Source: Berberis thunbergii (Eukaryota > Streptophyta > Magnoliopsida > Ranunculales > Berberidaceae). Taken from it: 64,000 nucleotides of DNA. Every line of letters begins with the position of its first letter. Position 1 is the first letter of the stretch. Location of the stretch: positions 496,001 through 560,000 of the forward strand of contig QNQO01000502.1 of assembly GCA_003290165.1 (NCBI GenBank), read 5' to 3'. The translations under genes were made by a program, and so were the position numbers. This document shows positions 43,016 to 54,426 of this stretch, piece by piece. The notes beneath the pieces were generated by a model. That model was not told the origin of the DNA. It saw only the letters and a list, made by a program, of their open reading frames with translations, and ran no database searches.

Positions 43016-43565
43016 GTCATACCAACATCCATTATGATGCTTCCGTGAGAGGTTCTATTGACATCTTTTGTAGATTCCCCATCAAGTCCATTGACTTTTG
43101 CCGTTGTGTTTCAAAACCATGGCACAGCATAGCCACCCATCCTGACTTCATTAAGATGCACCTCGCTAAATCATCCCCTGGTCTTATCATTTATTCTTCT
43201 GATCACAACGACTTGTACTATATTGAAGCCAAGAACCACTTCAACAACTTTCCTCTTCACAATGAGGTAATGCCATTGAACACCCAATTCATTCATTCTG
43301 ATGTCAAATTCTATGAGGTTGGTTCATGCATTGGTTTGCTTTGCTTAGCGAAACTCTAAAATGTGATACAATATATATATATATATATATATGTATGTAT
43401 ATTTATATGTGGAATCCAATTATTGGATAGTACATGACTATTCCCATGAGTGAAAAAGAGACTAGTTATGATATTAGTTTCAGGGTTTGGATTCGACTTC
43501 ATTACCAATCAGTACAAAGTCATAAGAATGGTGTATGTATACCGATTGAGCAATGAAAGGACCGC
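43016..43565 (+). pseudogene. F-box pseudogene E, truncated
   Basis: It reads SVRGSIDIFCRFPIKSIDFC, RCVSKPWHSIATHPDFIKMH, SSPGLIIYSSDHNDLYYIEA and VGSCIGLLCLAKL, then a stop at 43359, a TA microsatellite, and further pieces (WNPIIG, VSGFGFDFITNQYKVIRMVY, about 43400-43540). It ends at a gypsy fragment near 43566. It is closest to pseudogene B and the fragment at 16027, which share DHNDLYYIEA. Confidence 0.8.
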
Positions 43566-44302
43566 TCATGGGAAGATGTACGAGGTATGATGGCTGCATG
43601 AAGTCCCAAAATTTACGCCAAAACGAATAAGCAGATGAGAATCGGATAAACAAACGTAGCAGCAGATGTTAACGACATTAAATGCGCTGCAATGATGAAA
43701 TTTGAAAATTCAACCATCGTCGAGTTAATGGCCACGTCAGCGTACCCACTAACTAAGGGGGAGTAGCTGATGATACATCAAATATGACTATCATCACGAC
43801 CATACACGTGACAAAGATTGCCCATCACGAGGAATAAGTATCTCAAGTCCAGACCGACTCACAAAGCTAAAAAATAGCAAATCCAATCACTAAAGCCCAA
43901 AATTGGCCAGTCGGAATAAATCATAATCAAATGCCCTCTAGACCCAACAAAGCTCTCCCTTAAAGTGGAAGAACGTTACAGAGAAAAAGAGTCGTGAAAG
44001 GAGTTACTCCCCCAAGGACATATCATTATAAAAAACGAGACTGTTACAAAGAACGTCTCCCCTCGTTGAGCCTCACATGCTTAAGTCATGTAGAGAATTA
44101 ATAACGACCACTATATAAGGTAAATGGAACATTCGACAAAGGTATGCAATTTTAACTGAGTTCTGTCCAGATTAATCTCCATCTCCAACAAAGTTACTGA
44201 CTTAAGCATCGGAATGCCTTCAGCCACCAAACAGGTGGTCCTTGGCAATGTAACATTTGTTTTGAAGGTCAGATTTATAGGAGACCAAATTTGAACGCAT
44301 CA
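43566..44302 (+). mobile_element. Tat-like gypsy 3' end with LTR
   Basis: About 200 bp of internal DNA end in a purine tract (AAGGGGGAGTAGC) and are followed by an LTR at 43768-44302, which begins TGATGATACATCAAATA and ends ACGCATCA like the LTR at 1365-2046. TATATAAG is at 44112-44119. The interior is missing, so this is a 5'-truncated copy. It separates pseudogene E from a block U copy. Confidence 0.7.
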
Positions 44303-44507
44303 ATGGTAATTAGGCCCATGTATATATCGACACGGTTAATTTAATGCCTTAAATGAAATGAGTTATTGAAGTACTTTATAGATTGGAAATCTTGTAGCTA
44401 ATGTTCTTCTGAAATCACTCTTAATCAGTGAAGACTCACCGATTTAAGGTTTATGTTTAATGATGATTTATGAGAAGTAAAAACCATAAAATTGGTATAT
44501 GAAGGAT
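44303..44507. repeat. Duplicated flank block U, copy 3
   Basis: It matches 1165-1360 and 20720-21475 (GGTAATTAGGCCCAT, TATATCGACACGGTTAATTT, AATCAGTGAAGACTCACCGA). It is non-coding and is interrupted by the MULE-like element at 44517. Confidence 0.75.
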
Positions 44508-44516
44508 TTGAATTAA

Positions 44517-45801
44517 ACACTCATTAGTTTTTACCTATTAGGGTTTCACACTCATGAGTCTAACCCTTGTTTTCTGACCGAACCGTTAAGTCCACGTTAT
44601 TGACCAGTCAAAATTATTTTTAGACCCTTTTGCCCTTGCTTTAGGTTAAACTAAGGAATGAGATTTTGCCGAAAATTACAAAATAATATTTCATTGAACC
44701 TCCTCCTCCTCCCTACAACGCACCTTCTTCATGCTCCTTCGCGACGATCTCCCTGCTCCCTGTGACTAGATCCATAAAGAACTATAAGCATAGGTGGATC
44801 GCTGAGATGATCATAGTCACAAATTGTGCACCGCCCAGACTGCTTCTTGTGAATTCAGTAATGATTTATAGCTAGAATGTTGAAAAGAAAGAAGGGATCC
44901 CATTGGGAAATGATCAAAAGAAATAAATAACCAGTGGGCATCTCTCGTTGTTGGAAGTTTTCAAACAACCTTATTTTGTACACAGGACACATATTGAGGC
45001 AAGTGCAATTTCAGAGAAATCACAAAGTATTTCTATTGAAGTCTTAAAATGGCAAGGGAAATCTATAGTAGTTATCAGATAAACTTACCCTTAATGGAGA
45101 AACAAATGAAGTATGTCTAGGTGTCTTGAAGAGGAAGAAGTTAGACAAGTTGCAAGCCCTAGTTAAACCATATTTAGTTTATTCCCGGATCACTTCATTG
45201 TATATACATGTGTAAAATGTCGAACATGAACTTGGATTGCTACTTTGTAGATACATGGAAGAACAAAGTGTTTAACCAAAAAAATCTAAATCTAAGCCTT
45301 TTCAGTCAAAGCCTATATTGAATGCATTCAGACACTATGCAAAAAAATGTCAGTTTGTCACCATAGATGGCTTCACCTTGCATCTCTCCTGAGAAAATGC
45401 ACGATGATGTATGTTCTGATACAAGAGCATTTTTCGTTGGAGCATCCACAGGAAGCAAAAAGCAGGGAGCAGTTGTGCATCTTCGTCTTCGTGCGTATTC
45501 GTCACAAGGGAGGTGTGCCTTCATCGCAGGGAGGACGAAGATTGTCACGAGGGAAGGGAAGCAGGTGCATCGTAGGGAGGAGGAGGTTCAACGAAAAAAA
45601 AAATTGTGATTTTAGGGCAAAATCTCATTCCTTAGTTTAACCTAAGGCAAGGGCAAAAAGGTCTGAGAATTAATTTTTACTAGTCAATGACTTTGACTTA
45701 ACGGTTCCATCAGAAAACGAGGGTTAGACTCAAATAATTTTCAAAACCAACGTCAAACTCTAATAGGTATAAACTAATAAGCGTCAAACAAAAAAAAAAC
45801 C
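44517..45801. mobile_element. MULE-like element with long inverted repeats
   Basis: The 1285-bp element has inverted arms of roughly 200-280 bp (left CATTAGTTTTTACCTATTAG, right inverted ATTAGTTTATACCTATTAG; also GACCCTTTTGCCCTTGCTTT and CCTCCTCCTCCCTACAACGC). A 9-bp duplication with one mismatch (TTGAATTAA 44508-44516, TTGAATTTA 45802-45810) flanks it. No transposase is seen. The middle (44800-45430) includes an exon-like minus-strand stretch, SSCIFSGEMQGEAIYGDKLT, of unknown origin. Confidence 0.75.
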
Positions 45802-45810
45802 TTGAATTTA

Positions 45811-46036
45811 CATGTGTTTTCCAGTCTCTATTGACATGTATAGAAATGGCATAAACCATACTAACAGGTGTTTGATAATCATCACATGGTAATTGAAGTC
45901 CTCCTATTTTATCCTAATATCCGATGCAGGAATGTGACTGTAGGAGATTTAGTCTTCATTGTTAATTAAGTCACCCTTCCTTATTTTGTCCATGGCAAGT
46001 TTTTATTTTTTTTCTTCTTTCATAATTCATATATTA
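45811..46036. repeat. Duplicated flank block U, copy 3 continued
   Basis: CATGTGTTTTCCAGTCTC and GGAGATTTAGTCTTCATTGT match 21477-21620 and then 37782 onward. It preserves the uninterrupted junction that carries the LINE and SINE insertions elsewhere, and is non-coding. Confidence 0.75.
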
Positions 46037-46335
46037 CCATAATGAAAGAATTAGGAGATATTTAGGTGTAGCGCCTATAGAGGACAAAATTAGAGAAATG
46101 AGTTTAATGTAGTTTGGTCACGTGCGGAGGAGACCAAATACGACGTCAATTCGAAAATGTCTAGATTGACAAGTTAATGGAGGGTGTAGACGGAGGGGAC
46201 GACAGTTAAAAACTTGGATGAATGCAGTGAATGAAGACATCCTTGAGATTTGATTGGATCAGGATATATGAAAAGACCGCATTGCTTGGAGAACCAGAAT
46301 TCATGTGGCCGACCCCAAAAGTAATGGGAATGGGC

Positions 46336-46366
<31 letters not shown>
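46037..46366 (+). mobile_element. RTE-type LINE 3' end with (GAT)n tail
   Basis: The 330-bp insert reads, across frameshifts, as the C-terminus of plant RTE retrotransposons: LGVAPIEDKIRE, a WFGHV-like stretch, a GRGR-like stretch and HVADPK near its end. It is followed by a (GATGAT)n microsatellite instead of poly(A), typical of RTE. A 13-bp duplication with one mismatch (AATTCATATATTA 46024-46036, AATTCATATATCA 46367-46379) flanks it. The empty site is at 37849. Confidence 0.78.
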
Positions 46367-46368
<2 letters not shown>

Positions 46369-47690
46369 TTCATATATCATCACTAAAAGAACCTAATATA
46401 GTACTCGATTGCTGATGTACTTGCAATATTAAGTCTCCTAATAATAGGTCTCCATACCCATTCTATATTATCCATACCATCAGAACTTGTTCATTCGAGA
46501 CAGAATTTAGAGTACACAAATAACCATTGGGCAAACTTATTATCTAACCAACATCAGGAAGTTTTAGCTGCAAAGCATTCAGCCATGGTGCTAAGCACTC
46601 TCCTGGCCAACTATTTCAAAAGCATTATGAACTTAAAGTGTCCCATGTACATCAAAAGCATAGATGCCAACAGTTTTCCCATTTCGTCAATTCAAAGAAA
46701 CTAGCATCATAAGTAAATGAAATGGCTTCATATGCATCATATGCATGTAGCTCTATCAAATTTGTTCCTGTTGTGAGCAGAACATCAACATGAAACTAGG
46801 AACTATGAGCAGGGAACAATTGAGCTACATCATTTATGTGCATGTTATTCAAAATCTAGTATTCTAGCAGTTCTGTCATCAGCAGAAGAATTGCATGCGC
46901 TGCCCCCTAGTGTCCATCTATAATTTGATTTTACGTGTGTTTTCCAATCTCTAATGATGTACACATTGACCATAAACCCCAGTAAAGGCGTACGTTTGGG
47001 GATTATTATAGGTAATTCCTAAGAAGTTTTTGTATTCTATATCCCTAATCCTTTGGAAGGGATCTAACCTGACCATAGGGGATTTAGTTTTTAAGTTTTT
47101 TTTTCAAGGCAAGTTGGGGTTGAATGGAACCCACCGTCTTTAAAGACTACAAGCCTGACAAAACGAAGAAATTGGTCATTGTTGTATTTTTTTTACTTAT
47201 AAGCTAGACTTTGCATATTCCATCCCAAATTGCAAATAAAACACGTTACATAAATATTAAAATACAACAGTAACTGAGAGGGATGCGGAGTTAAGCTGAG
47301 GCAATTATGAAAAATATTACCCAAACATTTTGATGATAAAAACATCTTTGTAACAGATTTCCAAAGCCATATGGCATGTAAACATGTTACAAGTCCATAC
47401 AAACGATATGAACCAAAGCAAATCCAACCCCCCAACACAAACACGCACACAAAGTACGAATCGGAAAAACTATTCCACACGCCACCTTAGGATCCAAACT
47501 ATTCCAGATGCCCTTTTGGATGCAAGACGTATAAACAGCCGCACACATAGTTGAAACCCTTGTATTTTAAGTAGTATTGTAAAAATGCCAAGTCATAGCT
47601 CCCATTTGTCCACTTTGATCACTGCTCAGAGAAGCCCACAAAGATTAAAAAGAACTAAATATCAATAGACGGAATAAAAAACCAAGTACA
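46367..47690. repeat. Duplicated F-box flank DNA
   Basis: Up to about 46880 it matches 37850-38358. Around 46930-47100 there is another short version of GTGTTTTCCAATCTC...GGGGATTTAGTTTT. A T run with CAAGGCAAGTTGGGGTT near 47100-47125 resembles a LINE tail on the minus strand. From 47480 it matches the 3' flank of gene A (7665-7900). I see no gene between. Confidence 0.6.
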
Positions 47691-47706
47691 TTATTTTGAA
47701 ATACTA

Positions 47707-48076
47707 GTATGATGGTATACTGAATGGGGTATAGTATGTGACGTAATAATCCTCATCAAGGCAGCTTTGCTCCTTAGAAACCGGAAACAAAGTTTTGCTC
47801 CATTTACCATATTGATTTCCGCCTTCATCATGATTTTTGCTACTAGTATTTTGAAGAATAAAGTCATACAACAAGACTTTAGTCGGAGAACTGCTAAAAC
47901 TATACACAAGAACATAAATTATCAAGATCGATGGGAAACAACAGTGTTTACCTCATTGAGATGCCATCCTCTGTAGCATTCATTAGTGAAATAAGGCTTG
48001 CAACATGAGGAGTTGCACGAAAACAATAGCCCGGAAGCCCAGAAACTCTGAGATCCCTGAAAACTCCTTGGGTTGG
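47707..48076 (-). pseudogene. F-box pseudogene A' (3' part of a gene A copy)
   Basis: On the minus strand this holds the end of exon 1 (48076-47952, GVFRDLRVSGLPGYCFRATP, HVASLISLMNATEDG), a shortened intron and exon 2 (47835-47707, EGGNQYGKWSKTLFPVSKEQ). About 60 bp containing the exon 2 splice acceptor present in gene A are missing. The upstream part of the gene is removed at 48077 by a gypsy element without a target duplication. Confidence 0.85.
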
Positions 48077-48468
48077 TGATGCAGCGCGGAAACGAGAAAA
48101 AGACGGATGAGAAAAAAAATAAATGATAGGCTTGAATCCGTTGATTGACTCACCAATAATCCGAAAACAAAGGTTCTATAATTCGTTGATTGGCACACCA
48201 ATAATCTGAAAAGTAGGAAAAAAAAACAATAATCTCCTCAGAGAAAATATACCAAGTTTATTAATTATCAAAAGTCTACCTACAATATTGAGGAAGAGCT
48301 CTATTTATAGTGCTCAAATAACTTGAATAACAAGCAGACTATTCCTAAAAGAAAAAGTAGAATCAAAGACTAAAATAACAAGCAGTTTATTCCTAAAAGA
48401 AAAAAGTATAGTCTAATCCTAAAAGGAAACTAAAAAGACTCTTAATTAAATTGAAAGACTACAAATAA

Positions 48469-50156
48469 GTTATTTAGTAAATAATTTTGAGAGCAAATTA
48501 GGAACCCTAGAAACCTTCTCTACGTCATCCTCCCTGGGTGGAAGTGAATTCGCCGTTGAATTTGAATCTTCAGAACAGCTAGAATCATCTGTATATGGAA
48601 TGAGGTCTTTAACAATGAACACGTCATGGGTCTTGATGTGACTAGGAAGCTTAAGACGATAAGCATTGGGATTGATTTTTTCAATGATCTCCAAAGGTCC
48701 AATCTTCCTAGCAGAAAGCTTATTATACTCACCCACTGAAGAAAATTCTTGGTCAAAACAGCCCACACTAAATCGCCTTTCTCAAATTCCACCAGACGTT
48801 GGTTTTGATCAACTATGGACTTATAATGAGTGTTAGACTCCAATAACTTTGCTCGTGTCTGTTGGTGAATTTACTGCAAATTATTCACTAAATCTTCTGC
48901 CTTCGTATGAACACACTTCATATCTGAAATAGGAGCTAGTTCTACTGGAGTTCGTGGTTGATAACCGTTCACAATAATAAATGGACTTTACCCGTACTCC
49001 GATTAACAAAACGATTGAAAGTGAATTCAGCTTGGAATAATTGTTGATCCCACGTCTTCACATTCTTTTCAACCAAACAACGCAACAGATTGCACAGAGA
49101 ATCATTAACTACCTCCGTTTGACCATCTGTTTGCGGATGATAAGCACTACTGAAATCAAATTTTGTACGCACTAACCTCCAAAGACATCGCCAGAAATGA
49201 CCAAGAAACTTAGAATACCGATCAGATACAATAGATAATGGAAGGCCATGTAAACGATAGACCTCCTGAAAATACATTTGGGCAACGTTAATAGCATCGG
49301 TGGTCTTCTTACAAGCAATGAAATGTGTCATCTTCGAAAATCTATCCACTACAACCATAATGGAATCTACTCTTCGCTGAGTACGAGGAAGCCCGACAAC
49401 AAAGTCCATACTCACATCAACCCAAGGCTTCTCAGGCATAGGAAGAGACATATAAAGTCCAACATTCGTTGAAGTACCCTTTGAAACTTGGCACACTCGA
49501 AAATTCCAAATAAAATGCTCCACCTCACGCCTTAAAGTAGGCCAATAGGATGTTCGAGAAACGAATTGAAACGTCTTGTCCCTCCCCATGTGTCCTTCAT
49601 TATGCAATTCAGACACAATTTTGACTCGTAAGCTAGAGTCAGGAATACACAAAGATGTTCCTTTGAACAAGAAACCTTTATGTAATAGAAAATATGATCG
49701 TTGGCCTGCAGTAACTTCTTCAAGCACAAGAGAAAAGAAGGGGTCGGTTGAATACAACTCAGAAAAAGTATCAAAACCCAACACTTTTGTTTGCATAGTC
49801 ATTATGAGCATAGAACGTCGACTAAGAGCATCGGCTACTTTATTGAGAACTCCTGATTTATGCTTGAGGACAAATTTAAATTGTTGTAAGTAAGCAGCCC
49901 AAGAGGCATGACAATCCGACAACTTCTCTTGAGAGTTAATATGTTTAAGGGCTGCATTATCAGTATAAAGCACAAACTCCTGATGTAGCAAATAAGATTT
50001 CCAATGTCTCAAAGCCTGTACTACCGTATAAAACTCAACATCATAAGTAGAGTAACGTAACTTACTCCCATTCAATTTCTCACTGAAATATGCTACCGAC
50101 TTTCCTTCTTGACTCAAAACAGCTCCAGTGCCCACTTTGGAAGCATCACAATGCAA
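48469..50156 (-). pseudogene. gypsy RNase H and integrase
   Basis: RNase H: HCDASKVGTGAVLSQEGKSV, LYTDNAALKHINSQEKLSDC, NKVADALSRR. Integrase: a zinc-binding segment (HNEGHMGRDKTFQFV ... CQVSKG), the core MDFVVGLPRTQRRVDSIMVV, VSDRYSKFLGHFW (normally SDRD-KF, so changed) and HPQTDGQTEVVN. It ends at 48970 with a frame change, then a C-terminal segment (48766-48469, KIGPLEIIEKINPNAYRLKL, TSHVFNVKDL-like DVFIVKDLIPY). The RNase H-integrase part is an almost complete 395-codon frame. Confidence 0.88.
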
Positions 50157-50345
50157 CTCAAAAGGTTTGGTGAAATCAGGTAGTATTAGAGCAGAAGTCG
50201 TAATTAGCTTATGTTTTAACAGAAGCTGAGTCTATTACCAAACGATACACTTTTCCCGCCATTGTGCAAGTGGTGATATTGTTCCTCAACCAACCATTAC
50301 TGTCTATTCCTCGTGGTGTAAAACAAGCTCATTGAACTACAAGTA
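50157..50345 (-). pseudogene. gypsy protease start joined to RNase H (RT deleted)
   Basis: On the minus strand CTMAGKVYRLVIDS, the beginning of the aspartic protease, is followed within about 60 bp by the RNase H lead-in (LPDFTKPFELHCDASK). The rest of the protease and nearly all of the reverse transcriptase, normally over 1 kb, are missing. This is an internal deletion rather than an inserted sequence. Confidence 0.7.
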
Positions 50346-51710
50346 ATTGACCTTCGTCTCCTCCGACAACCTCCTCTTGCACCAAATTTGAATCAAATAG
50401 CGGTTTACCCTCATTCGAGTTGACTTGGAACTGCCTCGTCCTCTCCCAATTCTTCATTGTCTATGAATAGACCTTTTCTGCTCCTGTCACCCTTTCGACA
50501 ATCCGCCATACGATGTCCTACTTCCCTGCATTTGAAGCAACGGTAAGTTAAACTATTCAGTTGGGGTCTATTGCCTGGCACCCCACCTATAGAAGCCCTC
50601 GTGGTGTTTGTTTGTGAAGGATTTGTAGCTCGTGTGGGTTGAGAATTGTTGGTATTAGTCTATTAGACGATCCACATGAAGGGTTAGTGGATCGCCTCTG
50701 TAATTGTTTCTCAAACTGTAAGACTCGATGCGTTTCTGAAAGTCTAAAAGCATCATACATGTTAAGAGTATCTTGAAAATTATCATGCATACCTCTAATG
50801 TATCTTGCGATCAATTGTTCGTTGGTCACAATGAGGTCATTTTGAACCACCAATTTGTAAAACTCTGTCGTGTATTCGTCCACCGTTCACGCTCCTTGCT
50901 TCAAGTTTTTAAGTTGTTGATACATCAACTTTGAATAGTTATGGGGTCGGAATTGAGCGCGCATATGTTTCATCATCTTTTTCCAAGAGGTAATTTTCGG
51001 CTTTCCTTATCGTTGATGAGTCAGTATTGATTATTGCCACCAAGCCGTTGCTCTCCCACGGAACCTTGTAGCAATAAGAGCAGCCCGTCTATCATCTTGA
51101 ACCTCCTTATACTTGAGTACTTCCTCAACTATTGCCAACCAATCCAAAAATTCTTCAGGTTGACCATTCCCCTGAAACTCCGGTATTTCTATCTTCATAC
51201 CAGATTCTCATCACTTAGGCTCCAAATTATATGCAAAACCCCGACCACCTCCATGATGTCTACATCCTCCACCGCGTCCTCTGAAAGGATTCTCGAAGTC
51301 ATCATCTGTGTCTTCTTCATATGCATGACGATATTGATGGTTATTGAAGAATCGTCTTCTAGTGTCATGCCTTCCACCACGACCCCTCAAAGGTCCTTCG
51401 AAGTGATCATCAAACTTGGCATCTCCCTCCTCGGCGTGTGATTACCGATTTGGTTGTCTACCAGGGTGAATTCATACGAGCCTCGTGATTTGTTCAGTTA
51501 AGGCCGTGAGGTTAGCATTTGTGAGCTCAAGATTAACGTTTGTGGTTTCAAGTTGGGCTTGTACCTGTGCTACATGCGCCTCAACTTGAAGAATTCGACC
51601 AGCTTCGACACGTTGCCTTTCTTCATCCCTCTCATATATGTTTTCAATTGTCACCTCCCTTAGTTGACGAGGCGCCATAATTCAAGAACGTACTAGGCTC
51701 TGATACCAAC
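50346..51710 (-). pseudogene. gypsy gag with zinc knuckle
   Basis: From the right: the short N-terminal frame MAPRQLREVTIENIYERDEE with a heptad-like Leu/Thr tail (51678-51472); an Arg- and acid-rich stretch (51380-51195); a capsid-like region (50883-50587, YTTEFYKLVVQNDL, RYIRGMHDNFQDTLN); and a CCHC knuckle (CFKCREVGHRMADC, about 50545-50505). Frameshifts separate the parts. Confidence 0.75.
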
Positions 51711-52154
51711 TAATGCATTGTGGAAACGAGAAAAAGAAGGATGAGAAAAAAAATTAAATGATAGGCTTGAATCCGTTGATTGACTCACCAATAATCCGGA
51801 AACAAGGGTTCTACAATTCGTTGATTGACGCACCAATAATCCGAAAAGTATGAAAAAAAAGAACACAATAATCTCCTCAGAGAAAATATACCAAATTTAT
51901 TAATTATCAAAAGTCTACCTACAATATTAAGAAAGAGCTCTATTTATAGTGCTCAAATAACTTGAATAACAAACAACCTATTTCTAAAAGAAAAAGTAGA
52001 ATCAAATACTAAAATAACAAGCAGCCTATTCCTAAAAGAAAAAGTAAAGCCTAATCCTAAAAGGAAATTAAAAAGATTACTAATTAATTTGAAAGACTAA
52101 AAATAAGTTATTTAGTAAATAACTTTGAAAGCAAATTAAGAACCCTAGAAACCC

Positions 52155-52343
52155 ATGGTATATAAAGATTACTTAATGAATAAATCATGCACGTAAATAC
52201 AACAATGGTATAGATTCCGATTGCCAGTCAGATTTCTCGCATTCGAGCTTTGTTCTTTCACAGAAAGAAAAAAAAAAAAAAAAAAAAAAAGATAGTCTAT
52301 TTACAATTCGTTGTTTGTTGCCTCCATAAAAAATTTCTATGAC
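52155..52343 (+). repeat. 5' flank of F-box pseudogene F with poly(A) run
   Basis: It matches pieces of 12355-12420 and 13395-13510, with the DNA between them missing. A run of about 26 A interrupted only at its start (52264-52290) lies before the former start codon. The retained upstream DNA is short, so the promoter seen at gene D is absent. Confidence 0.6.
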
Positions 52344-53783
52344 ATGGAATGAGGAAAAGGATCAAATACTCAGTCAGAGCAGTAGCAACATCAAACTGAA
52401 CCAACAACGATTGCAAAACTCCCCTAGGAGGTTATGATTGACAGCCTTTCCAGACTACCTATCAAGTCTATTGCCTTCAGCAGGTGCATATCAAAACCAT
52501 GGCTAGCCATTGCCACACACCCTCATTTAACTAAAACACACCTTCCCAGATCAACCCCTGGTCTTATTCTTCAGAATGCTACTATGGGCTTAGCCAAAGA
52601 CTTCTATTTTGTAGAGAGCGAGAACCACTTTGATAATGGTAGTACTTCTATTGATCATCTCGTAACTGCTTTCAACACCCAATTCAATAGCTTTAAGTTC
52701 AAAGTTGAAGTTGTTGGTTATTCAAATGGGTTGCTTTGTTTAGCAGATCCCCTTGCTCATGATCCCATTTATATCTGCAATCCAATTATTGGAGAATACA
52801 TGAATCTCCCCATGAACACAAAATTCATCAACCAGCCCCATTTTTGGTTTGTTTCTGGGTTCGGATACGATGCCATTACTAATCAGTACAAAGTTATAAG
52901 AATGTTTGATCCTAATATGTACCCCTGGCAATGATCATAGATTGAATCTAGGTATGGAAATTCATACAGTTAGCTCTATGGGTTGGAAACATTTAAGAGA
53001 CACGCCTTACTCTCTTTTTAGCAGAAATCCTGGTGCATTTGTAAACGATATTATTCATTGGAAGATATATATATATGAAAAGAAGGATACTAAATCTGTT
53101 GGTCTTATTGGTTGTTTCAACTTGCATGAGGAGAAATTCGTAGCAGAACTTCCACCACCCTCTGATTTTGATATTTCTCAAAAAAGTGTGGTGTCATTGC
53201 ATTTACGAGTACTTGGGGGTAAACTATGCATAGTTGATTACACCCTCCCATATAAAATGGAAATTTTGATGATGATGGATTATGAGGTGAAAGAGTCCTG
53301 GTTGAAAAAATACGTTATCTTAATAACATCTAGATATGATCTGTGGGAAGGGCCCTGCACTGAACCAGTAAGGATTTGCAAGAATGGTAATATTTTGTTT
53401 GTACAGGAAATTTGATTCACTTTCTCCTATGATCCCATCCAAAATTCTACAAACTATCTCAGGATTGGTGCTCTTCCATGCACCACATTTCGCGCAACTC
53501 CTCACTTTGCAAGCCTAGTTTCACTCAAGGATGCATCGTCGAATGAAATGTACATAGGCAATAATATGGCTTGCACTCCTTTTTGACATGCATGTGAGTA
53601 AAGAAGAAATTATCCCTTGATCCATTCGTTTCTACAGATATAACATTATTTTTTATTTCTTCTCCCATTTTCTTCAGGATACAAGAAGGAAGCAATAGCT
53701 ATGGAACATGGAAACACAACTGTGTTTTCGAGTTGGCCAACCACAAAGTCTTGCCTAATCATATTCGAATGGTAAAGTCGTAA
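52344..53783 (+). pseudogene. F-box pseudogene F (paralogue of gene D)
   Basis: Over its whole length it follows gene D closely, including the phase-2 intron (53530-53677) and exon 2. Disabling changes: a TGA at codon 3, a TAG inside the F-box (LP-stop-EVMIDSLSRLPIKS), a 2-base deletion at about 52925 (NMYPWQ then stop) and a TGA after FVQEI at 53415. Intact motifs include VVGYSNGLLCLADP, VSGFGYDAITNQYKVIRM and LIGCFNLHEEKFVAELPPP. High similarity to gene D points to a recent duplication. Confidence 0.9.
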
Positions 53784-53873
53784 TGTAAGCTTGACCTTTT
53801 TTATTAGGCATTTTTTTCGGTAAAAGTTAGTATCAAGTCATTTAAGTTCAGATTGTTTGTGTTGGTGTGTGAC

Positions 53874-53879
53874 AATAAA
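53874..53879 (+). terminator. Poly(A) signal in 3' flank of pseudogene F
   Basis: AATAAA in GTGTGTGACAATAAACAC, the same site as downstream of gene D at 15037. Confidence 0.4.
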
Positions 53880-54426
53880 CACTTCTTTTAACGTGTAAAA
53901 TGTATCAAAAGACTTGTCAATCTGATGCCAGACAAAATAACGATTATTCTGCAGGCTAGTTTCAACAGATAACTTGCAGAGAAAACAAAAGAGATTTGCC
54001 CAAAAACACAGAGAAACACCTCTGATGTTCAATTCAAATTATGAAAATCAAAAGTATTTCTAAAGTCAACCCACAAACCGGGCTTTATAGCTAAAATTCG
54101 CTATTATCAGAATTTTTCCAAAAATAGAAAAATCTCAATAATCATGCTAAAATAATATAGGTAATAAAAGAAGCAATTTGCCAAAAATATGACCCAAATC
54201 GAGTTTAGAATCACTTCCTAAACGATAAAAACATATTACCATAAAAAGAAAAAAAAACTGCTAAAATTGTGGATTCGGAAGGGAAAACAGTGGATTTTGA
54301 CAAAATTGCCCGCCGAAAAGAGCTTCTGAATTGGGGTCATATGCGCGATTCTGATCCCCGTAGCCAAAGTGATGGCCAAAATACCGAAACGCACCCAAAA
54401 TTGCCACAATTAGGCAAAGATCACGA

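Larger units (their letters stand above)
48077..52154 (-). mobile_element. Ty3/gypsy element, internally deleted, both LTRs present
   Basis: LTRs of about 432 and 444 bp (48077-48508, 51711-52154) share TGAAACGAG-type starts (GGAAACGAGAAAAAG) and GAACCCTAGAAACC ends. Next to the right LTR is a Met-tRNA primer site (TTGGTATCAGAGCC on the minus strand, 51696-51709). No 5-bp target duplication is visible, and the flanks belong to different F-box copies: A' on the left and the 5' flank of F on the right. The element thus spans a deletion breakpoint. Confidence 0.85.
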
